Part shown: positions 44,906 through 53,755 of the stretch, piece by piece
Layout: each line of letters begins with the position of its first letter
Position numbering within the stretch: position 1 is the stretch's first letter
Assembly (NCBI GenBank): GCA_017591395.1
Contig: WEDG01003319.1
Coordinates: 154,088-218,087 of the forward strand
Length of the DNA stretch: 64,000 nt
Direction of reading: 5' to 3'
Origin: Schistocephalus solidus
Taxonomy: Eukaryota > Platyhelminthes > Cestoda > Diphyllobothriidea > Diphyllobothriidae
Made by a program: the position numbers and the translations under genes
Notes under the pieces: model-generated
The model's input: only the letters and a program-made list of their open reading frames with translations
Told to the model about the DNA's origin: nothing
Database searches by the model: none

Positions 44906-46060
44906 TTTGCTTTAAATAGAAAACCTTGGGGTCCGCTTACAATAACCCAAGCGATATCTTATCAAGCATAATTGAGCAGCAGTTTTATAGATATCGCTGT
45001 GGATCTAGTGGCAAGGTGGCTTGCGTCGTTACCTGACGAGCGTTCCTAAGACCTGATGATGCCTTCACATTTAACTCCTTGTCAACAAACGCCTCAGCCA
45101 AGTCTTCTGGTTTCCTTTTTACTCGCCACTTGCACCATTAAGAATGGCTTGTTTTCGGTTGACCCCAGTAGCCCTTACACAGAAACCAACAAAGCACACC
45201 AAAGCACACCTTCAAACAGTTTCCACTGTATATTTGTGTAGCATTTCTACTCATTTACCATCAGTAGTGTCCCGGATATTACTGCCTGCCCACGCAGTCC
45301 ACCATAACCGATGTCCACCTCCGCAAAGTTGATAGTTTACCCTGATGCTCCCTGATCACCTGCAATACAGCAGGATATTTAACTTATTTTTGATCGGTAC
45401 AAATAGGCAACTAACTCTGAAGGCTTCTCGACCAATGCAAATTTTGGATAAATTATCTTCGAACCATTACAAGTATATAGTAAGTTTACATCTGAGAGAG
45501 AGGTATAGGGAATGGCAAATAAGGGTCATTATTTCACTTTGATGATGGGATATCTTTTTTAATTTGTCACCGCACCACGAAGAAAGTACTTACCTTTTTT
45601 GATTCTCACCATAATGTTACCGGGGTACTTAGCTGTACAGGCTTGGAGAGAACTTACTGCAACCAGTCTGCTACTTGGTCTTGAGCATCTAAACTTTTTC
45701 CTCTATTCCAATGTTCATCAACATTTGGATCATCGATCCTTCAGTAGATTACTGCAAATGTTTTCTTATTTGAGAGCCAATGAAAGAATACGAAAAATTT
45801 ATCTATAATTCACGTGCGAGGAGATTTGATTTGCCGCAAATAACCGTGGATAGCACCAGCTGAACCTTTTCATTGCACGAGGCGTCTGTTAGTACCTTGA
45901 GGTTTTTATTAATTCATAACGAAAAGACACGCAGGCCCAAATGGTACATTGCCTTCGATCTCGCTCATCAGATTTGTCGGCGGTTCTTTCGCCATAAACT
46001 CTTTTTTACCAACATGCGTTTGCTTGGGCTCCATCTTCTCCGGGCTCCTTTAATTCACTG
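44906..46060. other. No recognisable feature
   Basis: Anonymous sequence; frames of 60-69 codons without motif. Confidence 0.4.
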
Positions 46061-46445
46061 ATGGATGCCGTTCCCAGCATACAAAGGAAGACGGGAGGAT
46101 GCGCCTTCAAACCAGCAACTCTCACACATCCGGCAGAACGAGGGATACGCCGTTCCAGTGAGCAATCACCGTATGTGGCATGCCTATGTGAATGCTTGAG
46201 GAGACCGGAGGCCAAGTTGTTGGCGGGGGTGGAGCGAGCGCTGAGGGCCATTGACCCCGCTTTAGGTTACGCCCGCTACGCACGTGCCCACCGTTCATAT
46301 GATCCCTACGCCCTGTCACGTGACCACGCGGCGATTGGCAACGCCGGGAGCTGCGCGTTGCCTGTAGGTTGGCCGTGCGCGGGCAAGCGCGTGCACCCAG
46401 AGTCAGCGTCACGAGAGCGCTGCCTAGGCAACGGCTGATGCGTCG
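46061..46445 (-). repeat. CpG-rich island, possibly a diverged R-family copy
   Basis: The stretch is distinctly GC- and CpG-rich (GCGCGGGCAAGCGCGTGC, CACGCGGCGATTGGC) in an AT-rich neighbourhood. On the minus strand GGCGTAGGGATCATATG, GTGGGCACGTGCGTAGCGGG and GGCCTCCGGTCTCCTCAAG are placed as in the R family (ATGGGCACGGGTAAGCG and CGCCTCCGGTCTTCTTGAC at 49 kb). Long open frames on both strands here (125 and 157 codons) follow from the low stop density of GC-rich DNA. A promoter island cannot be excluded. Confidence 0.35.
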
Positions 46446-46737
46446 ACGACATGCAGATGCCACACCCCCAAAACAGCTCTTGCTACCAATTTTACACAGG
46501 CGTCTATAACTTCCAGGTCTCTCTGCCCAGTAAATGAGACACACGTCTGCGTGATAAGCGCCAAAAAGTAATGAGACGTTGGTTAGTGTTTTCAAGTACA
46601 GTTTAACATAGAAAAAGTTTGTTGTAGTTATGGCATTTAATTACGAATTACTAAATACGCAGTAAAATGCCGGCTTTCGCCTCAATAGTTGTTTTTAGTT
46701 GATATATTAATAAAACGATATTTCACGATAGACAAGC

Positions 46738-46925
46738 CCTTTGCTGATCGCATTTGGGATGATGTTGTCCATCCACTTTACTCTGAGTTAATTGCTGTAA
46801 AGTCTTTCTGCTACATGCACCATGGTTTATAACAAATCTCTTGCCGTAAATCGGTGTACCTCTGACAGAATACGTTACGCATAAAGAGATCGAAAGTAAA
46901 AACTGAAACTTGAATTGTACTCAAA
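46738..46925 (+). pseudogene. CR1/Jockey-like LINE, 3'-end fragment
   Basis: GGGATGATGTTGTCCATCCA, CTTTACTCTGAGTTAATTGC, ATGCACCATGG and ACGCATAAAGAGATCGAAAG match 20,415-20,575 of the LINE at 18.6-20.7 kb in order and orientation. It encodes only the last ~60 residues with stops. It is 5'-truncated, as is usual for LINE insertions. Confidence 0.75.
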
Positions 46926-46971
46926 ATCAAGTATATATATGTATAAATCAAAAATCAAACAAGATTCCATC

Positions 46972-47082
<111 letters not shown>

Positions 47083-47110
47083 CAACATATTATCAACATT
47101 ATCAGCATAT

Positions 47111-47400
47111 GCTTCACGTCGCTATGCGATCGCCTGTGAGTACTCTAGTCTGAGTTCCAGGGCACAACGGAACATAAATGTTCCTTAAACAGATCGGTGA
47201 GCCGCACATAATCATCATATTCCCGATCGCAACCGACAGAGCAACGAGCCCGTGGCTCAATGGTAGAGCGTTTGACTCAAATACCAAAGGTCGCGGGTTC
47301 GAATCCCATGTGTTCCACACTTGGGATTGGGTATGACTGGCTGATGACGGCTAATAAGCCAGAAATGGCCATTCCGGTCTCCCTTGTCTTCGTCGGTTCC
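47111..47400 (+). mobile_element. SINE-1 insertion with candidate target-site duplication
   Basis: A box TGGCTCAATGGTAG (47,253-47,266) and B box GGTTCGAATCC (47,296-47,306) are followed by the family body (GGTATGACTGGCTGATGACG, AAGCCAGAAATGGCCATT, GTCTTCGTCGG). The block ACATTATCAGCATAT at 47,096-47,110 is repeated with one change as ACATTATCAACATAT at 47,401-47,415, just outside the 3' end. This is a plausible 15-bp target-site duplication. If so, the ~135 bp before the A box also belongs to the element. The D arm and T arm pair well; the acceptor and anticodon stems do not. Confidence 0.75.
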
Positions 47401-47411
47401 ACATTATCAAC

Positions 47412-47430
47412 ATATATATATATATATATA
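47412..47430. repeat. (TA)n microsatellite
   Basis: Short TA run that separates the SINE-1 copy from the first hammerhead-bearing repeat. Confidence 0.95.
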
Positions 47431-47477
47431 TGGCAAAGACGTTATACCGTACTTCCGACATAGGTACTAGCTAAAAG

Positions 47478-47549
47478 CCCAGACACGTTTTTCGCCGATG
47501 TTTCTGCTGCTGCGTGACACAGCAACGAGGGGTTCGGCTCCTCAGTGGG
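47478..47549 (-). ncRNA. Hammerhead ribozyme motif A
   Basis: Minus-strand RNA: CCCA (stem I), CUGAGGA core (complement of 47,539-47,545), GCCGA/UCGGC stem II (534-538 with 494-498), GAAA (490-493), then AACGUGUC and UGGG closing stem I. The stem II insert can itself form a 7-bp hairpin GUUGCUG/CAGCAGC. Predicted cleavage lies after the C opposite 47,482. Stem III has A/G in place of the C-G pair seen in motif B, so activity may be weak. The core residues C3, G5, A6, G8, A9, G12, A13, A14 are all present. Confidence 0.6.
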
Positions 47550-47832
47550 TCCCCCAGCGTTCTCTATGCGGTTTCTGGTATATGGACTCCAGAGAATAAT
47601 CGGGGAAATAATTTCTGAAATTATTAAGTGCAGGCCATGGAGTCAGGTGATTCGGACATGACTTTTTAGGGTCAGACCTGAAATTTAAATGAACATTTGG
47701 GTCGAAGACAATCAACCACTGTGGAATAACCATGTAATGCCCATTCTACAAACAAGTAGTACTACAAGTAGTATGAATCTTATATGGCAAAGACGTTTAT
47801 ACCGTACTTCCCACATATGTACTAGCTAAAAG

Positions 47833-47904
47833 CCCAGACACGTGTTTCGCCGATGTTTCTGCTGCTGTGTGACAAAGCAACGAGGGGTTCGGCTCCTCAG
47901 TGGG
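47833..47904 (-). ncRNA. Hammerhead ribozyme motif B (canonical core)
   Basis: Minus-strand RNA: CCCA, CUGAGGA, GCCGA, about 36-nt insert containing a GUUGCU/AGCAGC hairpin, UCGGC, GAAA, CACGUG, UC, UGGG. Stem I is CCCA/UGGG next to the core; stem II five Watson-Crick pairs; stem III A-U, C-G and a possible A-U closing a tiny loop. The cleavage triplet is GUC, with the cut between the bases opposite 47,837 and 47,836. Position 7 is G instead of the usual U, which the fold tolerates. All invariant core positions are present. The long structured stem II insert is unusual for this ribozyme class. Confidence 0.65.
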
Positions 47905-47934
47905 TCCCCCAGCGTTCTCTATGCGGTTTCTGGC

Positions 47935-47938
<4 letters not shown>

Positions 47939-47999
<61 letters not shown>
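47939..47999. repeat. (TA)n microsatellite, ~61 bp
   Basis: Pure TA run at the centre of an inverted arrangement of hammerhead repeats. Confidence 0.98.
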
Positions 48000-48002
<3 letters not shown>

Positions 48003-48099
48003 ACAGCAGCAGATGTGTCACACAGCAGCAGAAACATTGGCGAAACACGTGTCTGGGCTTTTAGCTAGTATCTATGTCGGAAGTACGGTATAACGTCTT

Positions 48100-48104
<5 letters not shown>
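48000..48104 (+). repeat. Third hammerhead repeat, truncated and inverted
   Basis: The plus strand reads CACACAGCAGCAGAAACATT, GGCGAAACACGTGTCTGGGC, TTTTAGCTAGTATCTATGTC and GTACGGTATAACGTCTTTGC. This is the reverse complement of the first ~105 bp of 47,785-47,933. The upstream half with CUGAGGA is replaced by the (TA)n tract, and CACACAGCAGCAGA is partly duplicated. The ribozyme cannot form alone because the core is incomplete. Confidence 0.8.

Positions 48105-48155
<51 letters not shown>
48104..48155. repeat. (TA)n microsatellite, ~52 bp
   Basis: Follows the third hammerhead repeat directly after GTCTTTGCCA. Confidence 0.97.
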
Positions 48156-48157
<2 letters not shown>

Positions 48158-48705
48158 GTGCATTTTCCACTTATTTTCTGTGCCTATTTAAATTTGCTCA
48201 TAGTTATCGAGAGAACTCACGAAAGTTCACTTTATCTTATTGAATTTTCAGGAAAATACGTTTATTTCGAATAGCGTGCTTGCGGAAAGGCACTTATTGT
48301 TTTTAAATAATCCTGCTGTCACGTGACCCGATGAAGACTGACCGGCGCCATATGACCGCAGTAGGCCGGAATTCCAAAAAAATGGAAACTAGCTTATTCA
48401 GGTGACCTCTTATGCGCAAACTATAAGGAAAAACTATTCGGTTTATAATTATTCAGTAGTTAAAATTCTTTGGCTCAACTGCTTGTGCGACTTGCGTTGA
48501 GGATTACTATATTTGGCTCGTTACAGCACATTCTTTTCATACGTGTTACGGAGCGGCTAGTGGCGTCTATTTGGTGTGGCATAACTACCTATGGTATAGT
48601 GGCTCCCACTGATCAGTTTAAGTAACATGCTCATCCTATTTTTACCCGTAAACTTATCGGCGGGCGCGATTCTGTTATAAGTAACATTTCCCACCACGGT
48701 TGACA
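48156..48705. other. No recognisable feature
   Basis: Anonymous sequence between the hammerhead cluster and a SINE-1 copy. Confidence 0.4.
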
Positions 48706-48850
48706 GGACAGCGGCCCTTGGTTCAATGAACAAGGATCACTGGTTAGACTCCCAGGTGTTCCACAATTGCGATTGGTTATGGCTGGCTGATGTCGGCTAC
48801 TTGAAAAAAAATGCTGATTCCGGTATACCTAGTCTTTGTCGACACTCCAT
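48706..48850 (+). mobile_element. SINE-1, diverged copy
   Basis: GGCCCTTGGTTCAATGAACAAG (A-box region, damaged), GTTAGACTCCCAGGTGTTCC (B-box region), GATTGGTTATGGCTGGCTGA, GTCGGCTAC and CTAGTCTTTGTCGAC follow the family order. An AAAAAAA expansion lies in the middle of the body. Confidence 0.65.
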
Positions 48851-48984
48851 TATCTGCATAATGACTACGTTAAAAGTTGCCACTGTTTTTTTGCAGTCTA
48901 TATTAATGCTATGCATTATAAGTCTTCATAGAGTAAAAGGCTAACTCGTGTCTAGGGTATGTAGGATATACATGTCTCCTTAAC

Positions 48985-49312
48985 GAGCTGCGTGGTAGAT
49001 GCGCTGGAACAACACGGGACCAAATCAGTGTGTGGCAGGCGTTATTATTAATTGGGATGAGGTCCCATAACATCGGGGGTGCGCGTACCCAGCATGGGCA
49101 CGGGTAAGCGCAGGCTCCTGCCGCATCCCGCTCTCCTACTCCACAGGAGATTATTCATCTGAGCCTGACCCCGCCTCCGGTCTTCTTGACTATGTCTTGA
49201 CACCGGACACAGGTGGGTAAGGGAAGGGAGAGAGAGTGTGCGGTAGATGCAGAGCAAGTCTATTATCAATTAAATCTAATTCACCCGCAAGTCACCGTCC
49301 CTGCACGACTCT
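48985..49312 (+). repeat. R-family repeat, near-complete copy
   Basis: GTAGATGCGCTGGAACAACA, GGCAGGCGTTATTATTAATT, GGTCCCATAACATCGGG, AGCATGGGCACGGGTAAGCG, CCGCCTCCGGTCTTCTTGAC, ACACCGGACACAGGTGGGTA, GTGCGGTAGATGCAGAGCAA and CAAGTCACCGTCCCTGCAC. Useful as the reference copy for this strand. Non-coding. Confidence 0.75.
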
Positions 49313-50112
49313 TTTGTGGAGTATACTGTAGATATTGTCGGAGTTCGACGGTCGAACTGAAAGGGACATACTATAACTACCATAAAAAAAGAAAACAGCC
49401 GATGGTCTTACTTCCTATTTCACAAAACACGCAGCACCGTACGCTGGCCTCATTGGTGCTAGGGGGCTAATGCCTCTGATTTGCTTTTGCCTGACATGTT
49501 TACAGTCGTCAGTCGGCCTTAACTGTTTTATTATGCTAATTCTCCGGACACTCCCACAATAAGTCATGTTGTTTCGTCTGTACGCGTATATCAACGACGT
49601 TTTAAAATACTGCAGCAGGGTCTATAGCCAGCACAACAGGTCGTGATATTTGTGAGGCGTCCGCCGAGGAACCTAAAGAGATTGATGGTTTTAACCTGCA
49701 GAAATTTTAAATGAAGCAGGTTACAAAACAGGATCGCAGGTGGAAATACGGTTTGCGTTAAGAACTGAACCATTCCGTCTTTCAGGTATAAAAATAGAAG
49801 GGGCCACACTTTTCTGTGGGATACGCATAGCTCCTTAAAGGTTTGTTGATTGGTATCATTAAGTACTACTTACTGAATTCGCGCAAAATATAAAATCAAT
49901 TTACTAAACACGTACAACTTAGGCAGATAATCTTGCTAGTGCATTTTCCATAGGTGACTGTAAAGACGCGCATACCGTGGCCTGTGATTCAATTTCATAC
50001 TACTCACTGTTTGAACCTCATTGGAGTAAGCCGTGTGATTAACTAACATGATAACTGTTTCAATCACTGTTGCGTGCTTGTCAACGTCATCTGTTGACAT
50101 TTTCACTCCTAA
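49313..50112. other. No recognisable feature
   Basis: Anonymous sequence; short frames without motif. Confidence 0.35.
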
Positions 50113-50514
50113 ATGGAAAAGTTTAAGGAAACAATTTTACCTGAAAGATCACAAAACTATCTTTGCCCTGAACTTCCCATAAAACAGATCAGTTTCCGGA
50201 AGAAGACAAATTGCAGTAGTGTTCGTGTGAGCCATGAAACCAACTATGAAAGTACAAAATCTTCTACTTTCCATAACATATGGCCAGAAGGCAATGGATG
50301 GACAGGTAGCCCTGTATCTAGAATGTACGTTTGCAATGAGTGGGATTATGGTGGAAATATGTCAGTTGAAAATCGTCTGAGAACTGCAAAGGTGGTTAAA
50401 CGTTGTCGAACATGTTCGAATATCCACCAATTTCAGCGGGAAGAAGCTTTGTTAATAAGCCAGTCACGGTGCAACTTCGGTCTAGCACCTGAGATTTTAG
50501 CCGCAATCAGTTAG
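50113..50514 (+). CDS. Unidentified open frame, 133 codons (possible exon)
   Basis: Methionine-initiated frame ending at TAG. The translation has ordinary globular composition, is not low-complexity and does not overlap any repeat family recognised here. It carries two Cys pairs of the form C-x2-C or close (KRCRTCSN around residue 97-104; YVCNEWDYGG earlier) but no zinc-binding pattern that I can name. No signal peptide or membrane segment. I do not recognise the family. The start context (CCTAAATGG) is unremarkable and no clear acceptor or donor was identified. It may be an exon, an unknown element gene, or chance. Confidence 0.2.
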   Translation: MEKFKETILPERSQNYLCPELPIKQISFRKKTNCSSVRVSHETNYESTKSSTFHNIWPEGNGWTGSPVSRMYVCNEWDYGGNMSVENRLRTAKVVKRCRTCSNIHQFQREEALLISQSRCNFGLAPEILAAIS

Positions 50515-50689
50515 CCATCGAATATGTTTGAAGCAAACGGTCTACCACTAAGGAACTGGGCACACGTTCTGTTGGTCGCCGAAGGAACTAATCAGAATCA
50601 CGCGAGAATGACATTTATTCGTCCATGCTGACTGCAGGACCGAGGTACACATCTCCATATCGCCTCTACCTCCCGTTCTAGAGTACCCA
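50515..50689. other. No recognisable feature
   Basis: Short stretch between the 133-codon frame and a SINE-1 remnant. Confidence 0.3.
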
Positions 50690-51030
50690 AAGACGGACCC
50701 AAAGTGACGACGTCTGATGAGCCAGAACTGGTCATCCCGGACCCTCTTCTTGTTGTAGCCTTACTGGTCACTTTGCAACGACAAGCAATGGATCTAAACT
50801 AAGGTACAAAGGTACGAGTAAGCCTCATAACTTGATTGGCGAGCATCCCTCTACCACAGGCTCTGTGCCCGATCCAAACTGACAGGAAAACGGACCCCTG
50901 ACTCCAGTGGCAAAACGCTATACTTGAAAACGCTATACTCGAAGCTCATAAAAACCTGGGGCTGTACGTGATGGCCTGACAACGGCTTCCAAGCCAGGAC
51001 TGGACATCTCAGTTTTACTTGCCTTTTTAG
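50690..51030 (+). repeat. Two SINE-1 remnants in tandem orientation
   Basis: First: GACGTCTGATGAGCCAGAAC then GTCATCCCGGACC at 50,715-50,750, body only. Second: ACCCCTGACTCCAGTGGCAA (A-box-like, 50,913) and CTGTACGTGATGGCCTGACA, ACGGCTTCCAAGCCAGGACT, GACATCTCAG at 50,960-51,015. Both are much diverged. Confidence 0.5.
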
Positions 51031-51885
51031 TATTCCTTCCTAGTCAGCAATCATAAAGGCTAGTCTATAAAGACACGACAGACTTAAGGGACTACTTCTC
51101 TCTTATTTCTCCTCACCAGTCAGCCATACCACAGCATTACGGCCGAGTGATTCGTCTGAAGAAGCCAAATAATACAGAATAACGAGCACCTTAAGCAGGA
51201 GTTACTTCTTTAAGAAGACGTTTTGGAGAGAATTCCCGTAAGGCCTGCACATTTATATTGCTATTTAAACAATTAAAGGATATGGGCACGTAGAAAGTAA
51301 TACCGAACTTAGGGTTTGGGAGGAAAAAAATACAGTCACTGTCATCTGGTGGGGAGGGTGGGCACTGGGAAAGGTACGCATTTACGGATGGCTAGCTTAC
51401 TGAACCGGGGTCATGGCAACTACGAAGCTTGTCCGAAGTTTTTTTTGTGCGCGCAGGACTGGTTTGCAATACCCGATTGCAGCTGCCTCCACTGTACCTA
51501 ACAGACACTGTTCAATGGGTTTTGGATTGCTTGACGGAACCATATAAATAACTATGCACAAAGATAGAACTGTTAGCATTCCTTACTTCGCCATTCCCTG
51601 CCCATGCTGAAAGATAATGCACCCGTATTTGATAATGTAGCTGATCATGGGTTCGAGTTGAAATTCGAAACATCAAGCTAATAAAGCTATTGTCCCAGCG
51701 ATCGCATCTACTTCTTCTCATAGGTTGCCCCATTTATCCTTTGTCTATTGCTTTGAGTAAAAATAAAAATATTTTGGGATTTATCCGCTTGTAAGTTGTT
51801 ATTAAGGATATCCTCGGATACCTAGGAGGGAAATCTCATTTATTTTTATTGAATTCACATCCAGCCGTTGCGTCGCCTTTTATGA
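51031..51885. other. No recognisable feature
   Basis: Anonymous sequence before the octamer minisatellite. Confidence 0.4.
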
Positions 51886-52032
51886 ATTTGCAAATCAGAA
51901 TTATGAATTTGAATTTTATGAATTTATGAATTATGAATTTATGAATTATGAATTATGAATTTTATGAATTTATGAATTTATGAATTTTGTGAATTTATGA
52001 ATTTGAATTTTATGAATTTGCAAATCAGAATT
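51886..52032 (+). repeat. (TATGAATT)n-type minisatellite
   Basis: About 15 units of ATGAATT or ATGAATTT with variants GAATTTTATG and GAATTTGA. The array is bracketed by two copies of TTGCAAATCAGAATTA (51,888-51,903 and 52,018-52,033), so the whole block may have expanded from within a duplicated segment. Confidence 0.9.
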
Positions 52033-52394
52033 AGCTAATCAGATTTCACGTTCATGATGAATAACCTAGTTGGCTCCTTCTTCGTGATACACGATCCTTT
52101 CAAACACTGTACTTACAGCGACCGATGGCATGAAATGCTAAACAAAATTTGAACTGCGTTATCGATTAGATAGGATTGCTTCAGTGCGATTATCATACTC
52201 GTAAGCGTGGAGCACAATCCCAAGATATTTAAGACACCCCAGGATGCCGAAGGTTGAGTGTACGTCTTTTTAGTTGCCTGCAAAAAAGGACACTCGATAA
52301 AACTGATTCTTTAAGTGGTGTGGTTTTTGTTGAATTCTGATGCCTTCTCAATTCAAATATATTGCCTAGAAAACGTTAAAAAAATAGGTTCCGT

Positions 52395-52690
52395 AGGCTA
52401 ATTTAATGGTAAATCGCATCTTCTTTGAATGTTATGTTAAAAAGGAAGATACATTGATGTTTTTAAAGTGTTTCCAATTCCCGACTTATTTTGAGCTCGA
52501 TCTGCCGTTGCATTCGCGTTTAAAGTTTCCAGTCTACAGTCTGATTACTTTCCATGTAAGGAAAAGCACACATTCCTCTACACTATTAGTTATATTCCAT
52601 GTAGTGCGCAGAAAATGTTGCAATGGATGCGGCCTATGTTGCACATTTAATGAGAGGCGTTAATAAGCAATCATATACGATGCGGTTTGA
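52395..52690 (+). repeat. Diverged repeat G, copy 1
   Basis: Aligned blocks with 53,540-53,750: TTTCCAATTCCCGACTTATT / TTTCCAAGTTCGGAATAACT; CTGCCGTTGCATTCGCG / CTGCAGTTGCACTCTCAC; TCCATGTAAGGAAAAGCACA / AGCGTGTAAGAAAAATCATA; GCGTTAATAAGC / GCATTAATAAAC. An 85-codon frame across copy 1 is not conserved in copy 2. Confidence 0.4.
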
Positions 52691-53469
52691 ATAGATGTTG
52701 TAAAGTCTCCAACAATCTCATCATTGGAAAAGTTTTTACTACGCTGTCACGATATTGCCGTCCACTTAGTTTTTATTTTCGCCCTTCGATTATGCGACTT
52801 ACCTCCCTCCCCCCCCCCCGACATTAATCAAATGCTGATGTAGACCGTCCCTAGTACAAACTGTTTGGCTGACCTCAACATGCTAAAATGAGTCACAGAT
52901 AGACTTCGCTAAAAGATACGTGCAGGCAGCAGAACGTTCAAACATTTATATGCCTGTGACCAATAGTCATCGTAACGGAACTTATCAAACGTTGTCCAGT
53001 GTTTTCGTTTAGATAGAGCAAATAAGCGAACGCGCTCCCTGCTGAAGATAATTTTGGGATGCAAACAGTGCTGAACTACTCTGGTTAAAGAACGGAGTGC
53101 CGGTAATTTCCCGTAAGATCGGAAGCTCCGGATCCAGAGCCAGTAAGTGAAGGCAGTAATCGAGACAACTTTTCCGAAAGAGATGAGAGACTACAATGCC
53201 AACTTCTGGTTACTACAGTAGCTGGTATATCACATGAAATGTTGACTGAAATTCGGAAATGTGTTTTCGATGCGAAATGAGTACTTGCGTATTACTGAGT
53301 ATCATGCAGCATAAGCTCAAGACACTTACTTCAGAAACGGATTGCGGTTTCTGAATGAGTTTCCTTCCGGCCGTTTGCAAAAGCGGCACTTAAGTTGCAT
53401 AAACGCCTCACACTTATTTCTGGCATCCATAAATATTCAAATAGAAAGCAGGAATATAAATATTTTGTT

Positions 53470-53755
53470 CTCATACTCATTTTAAACAAATTACACCTTC
53501 TTAACACTTCATAATTAAAGAAAGTATATCTTTCGGTTTAAAAACTTTTCCAAGTTCGGAATAACTTTGAATCTGAACTGCAGTTGCACTCTCACTTGGG
53601 GTTCCCATACAAATTATTCTATACTTAGCGTGTAAGAAAAATCATAGTTCTGCGTACGCTCTTATGAAGATTTCATATAAAACTCATAAAATTGGGCAAC
53701 AGAGAAGGACCATGTTGAATGCTTCATAAGCAGCATTAATAAACGAACAGAGAAG
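53470..53755 (+). repeat. Diverged repeat G, copy 2
   Basis: See copy 1 for the aligned blocks. It is 1.1 kb downstream in the same orientation and could be an old tandem duplication. Confidence 0.4.

Larger units (their letters stand above)
47431..47933 (-). mobile_element. Tandem 354-bp hammerhead-bearing unit (retrozyme-like)
   Basis: Two ~148-bp direct repeats, 47,431-47,578 and 47,785-47,933, both beginning TGGCAAAGACG and ending CTATGCGGTTTCTGG on the plus strand, flank a 206-bp internal segment. Each repeat carries a hammerhead fold on the minus strand at the same place, so cleavage at both sites would release a 355-nt RNA. Repeats of this size, each with a hammerhead around a short non-coding interior, are the layout of metazoan retrozymes and of PLE-derived hammerhead repeats. 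No protein is encoded. On the ribozyme-sense 3' side each repeat runs into TA dinucleotides. Mobilisation by a PLE reverse transcriptase is an inference from known HHR-PLE association. Confidence 0.65.

Noticed and set aside
46122..46595. 157-codon minus-strand frame
   Set aside because: Explained by low stop frequency in a CpG-rich block; an overlapping long frame on the other strand is equally open.
47247..47330. Functional tRNA gene
   Set aside because: A and B boxes are good but the acceptor and anticodon stems do not pair, and the SINE body follows as in several other copies.
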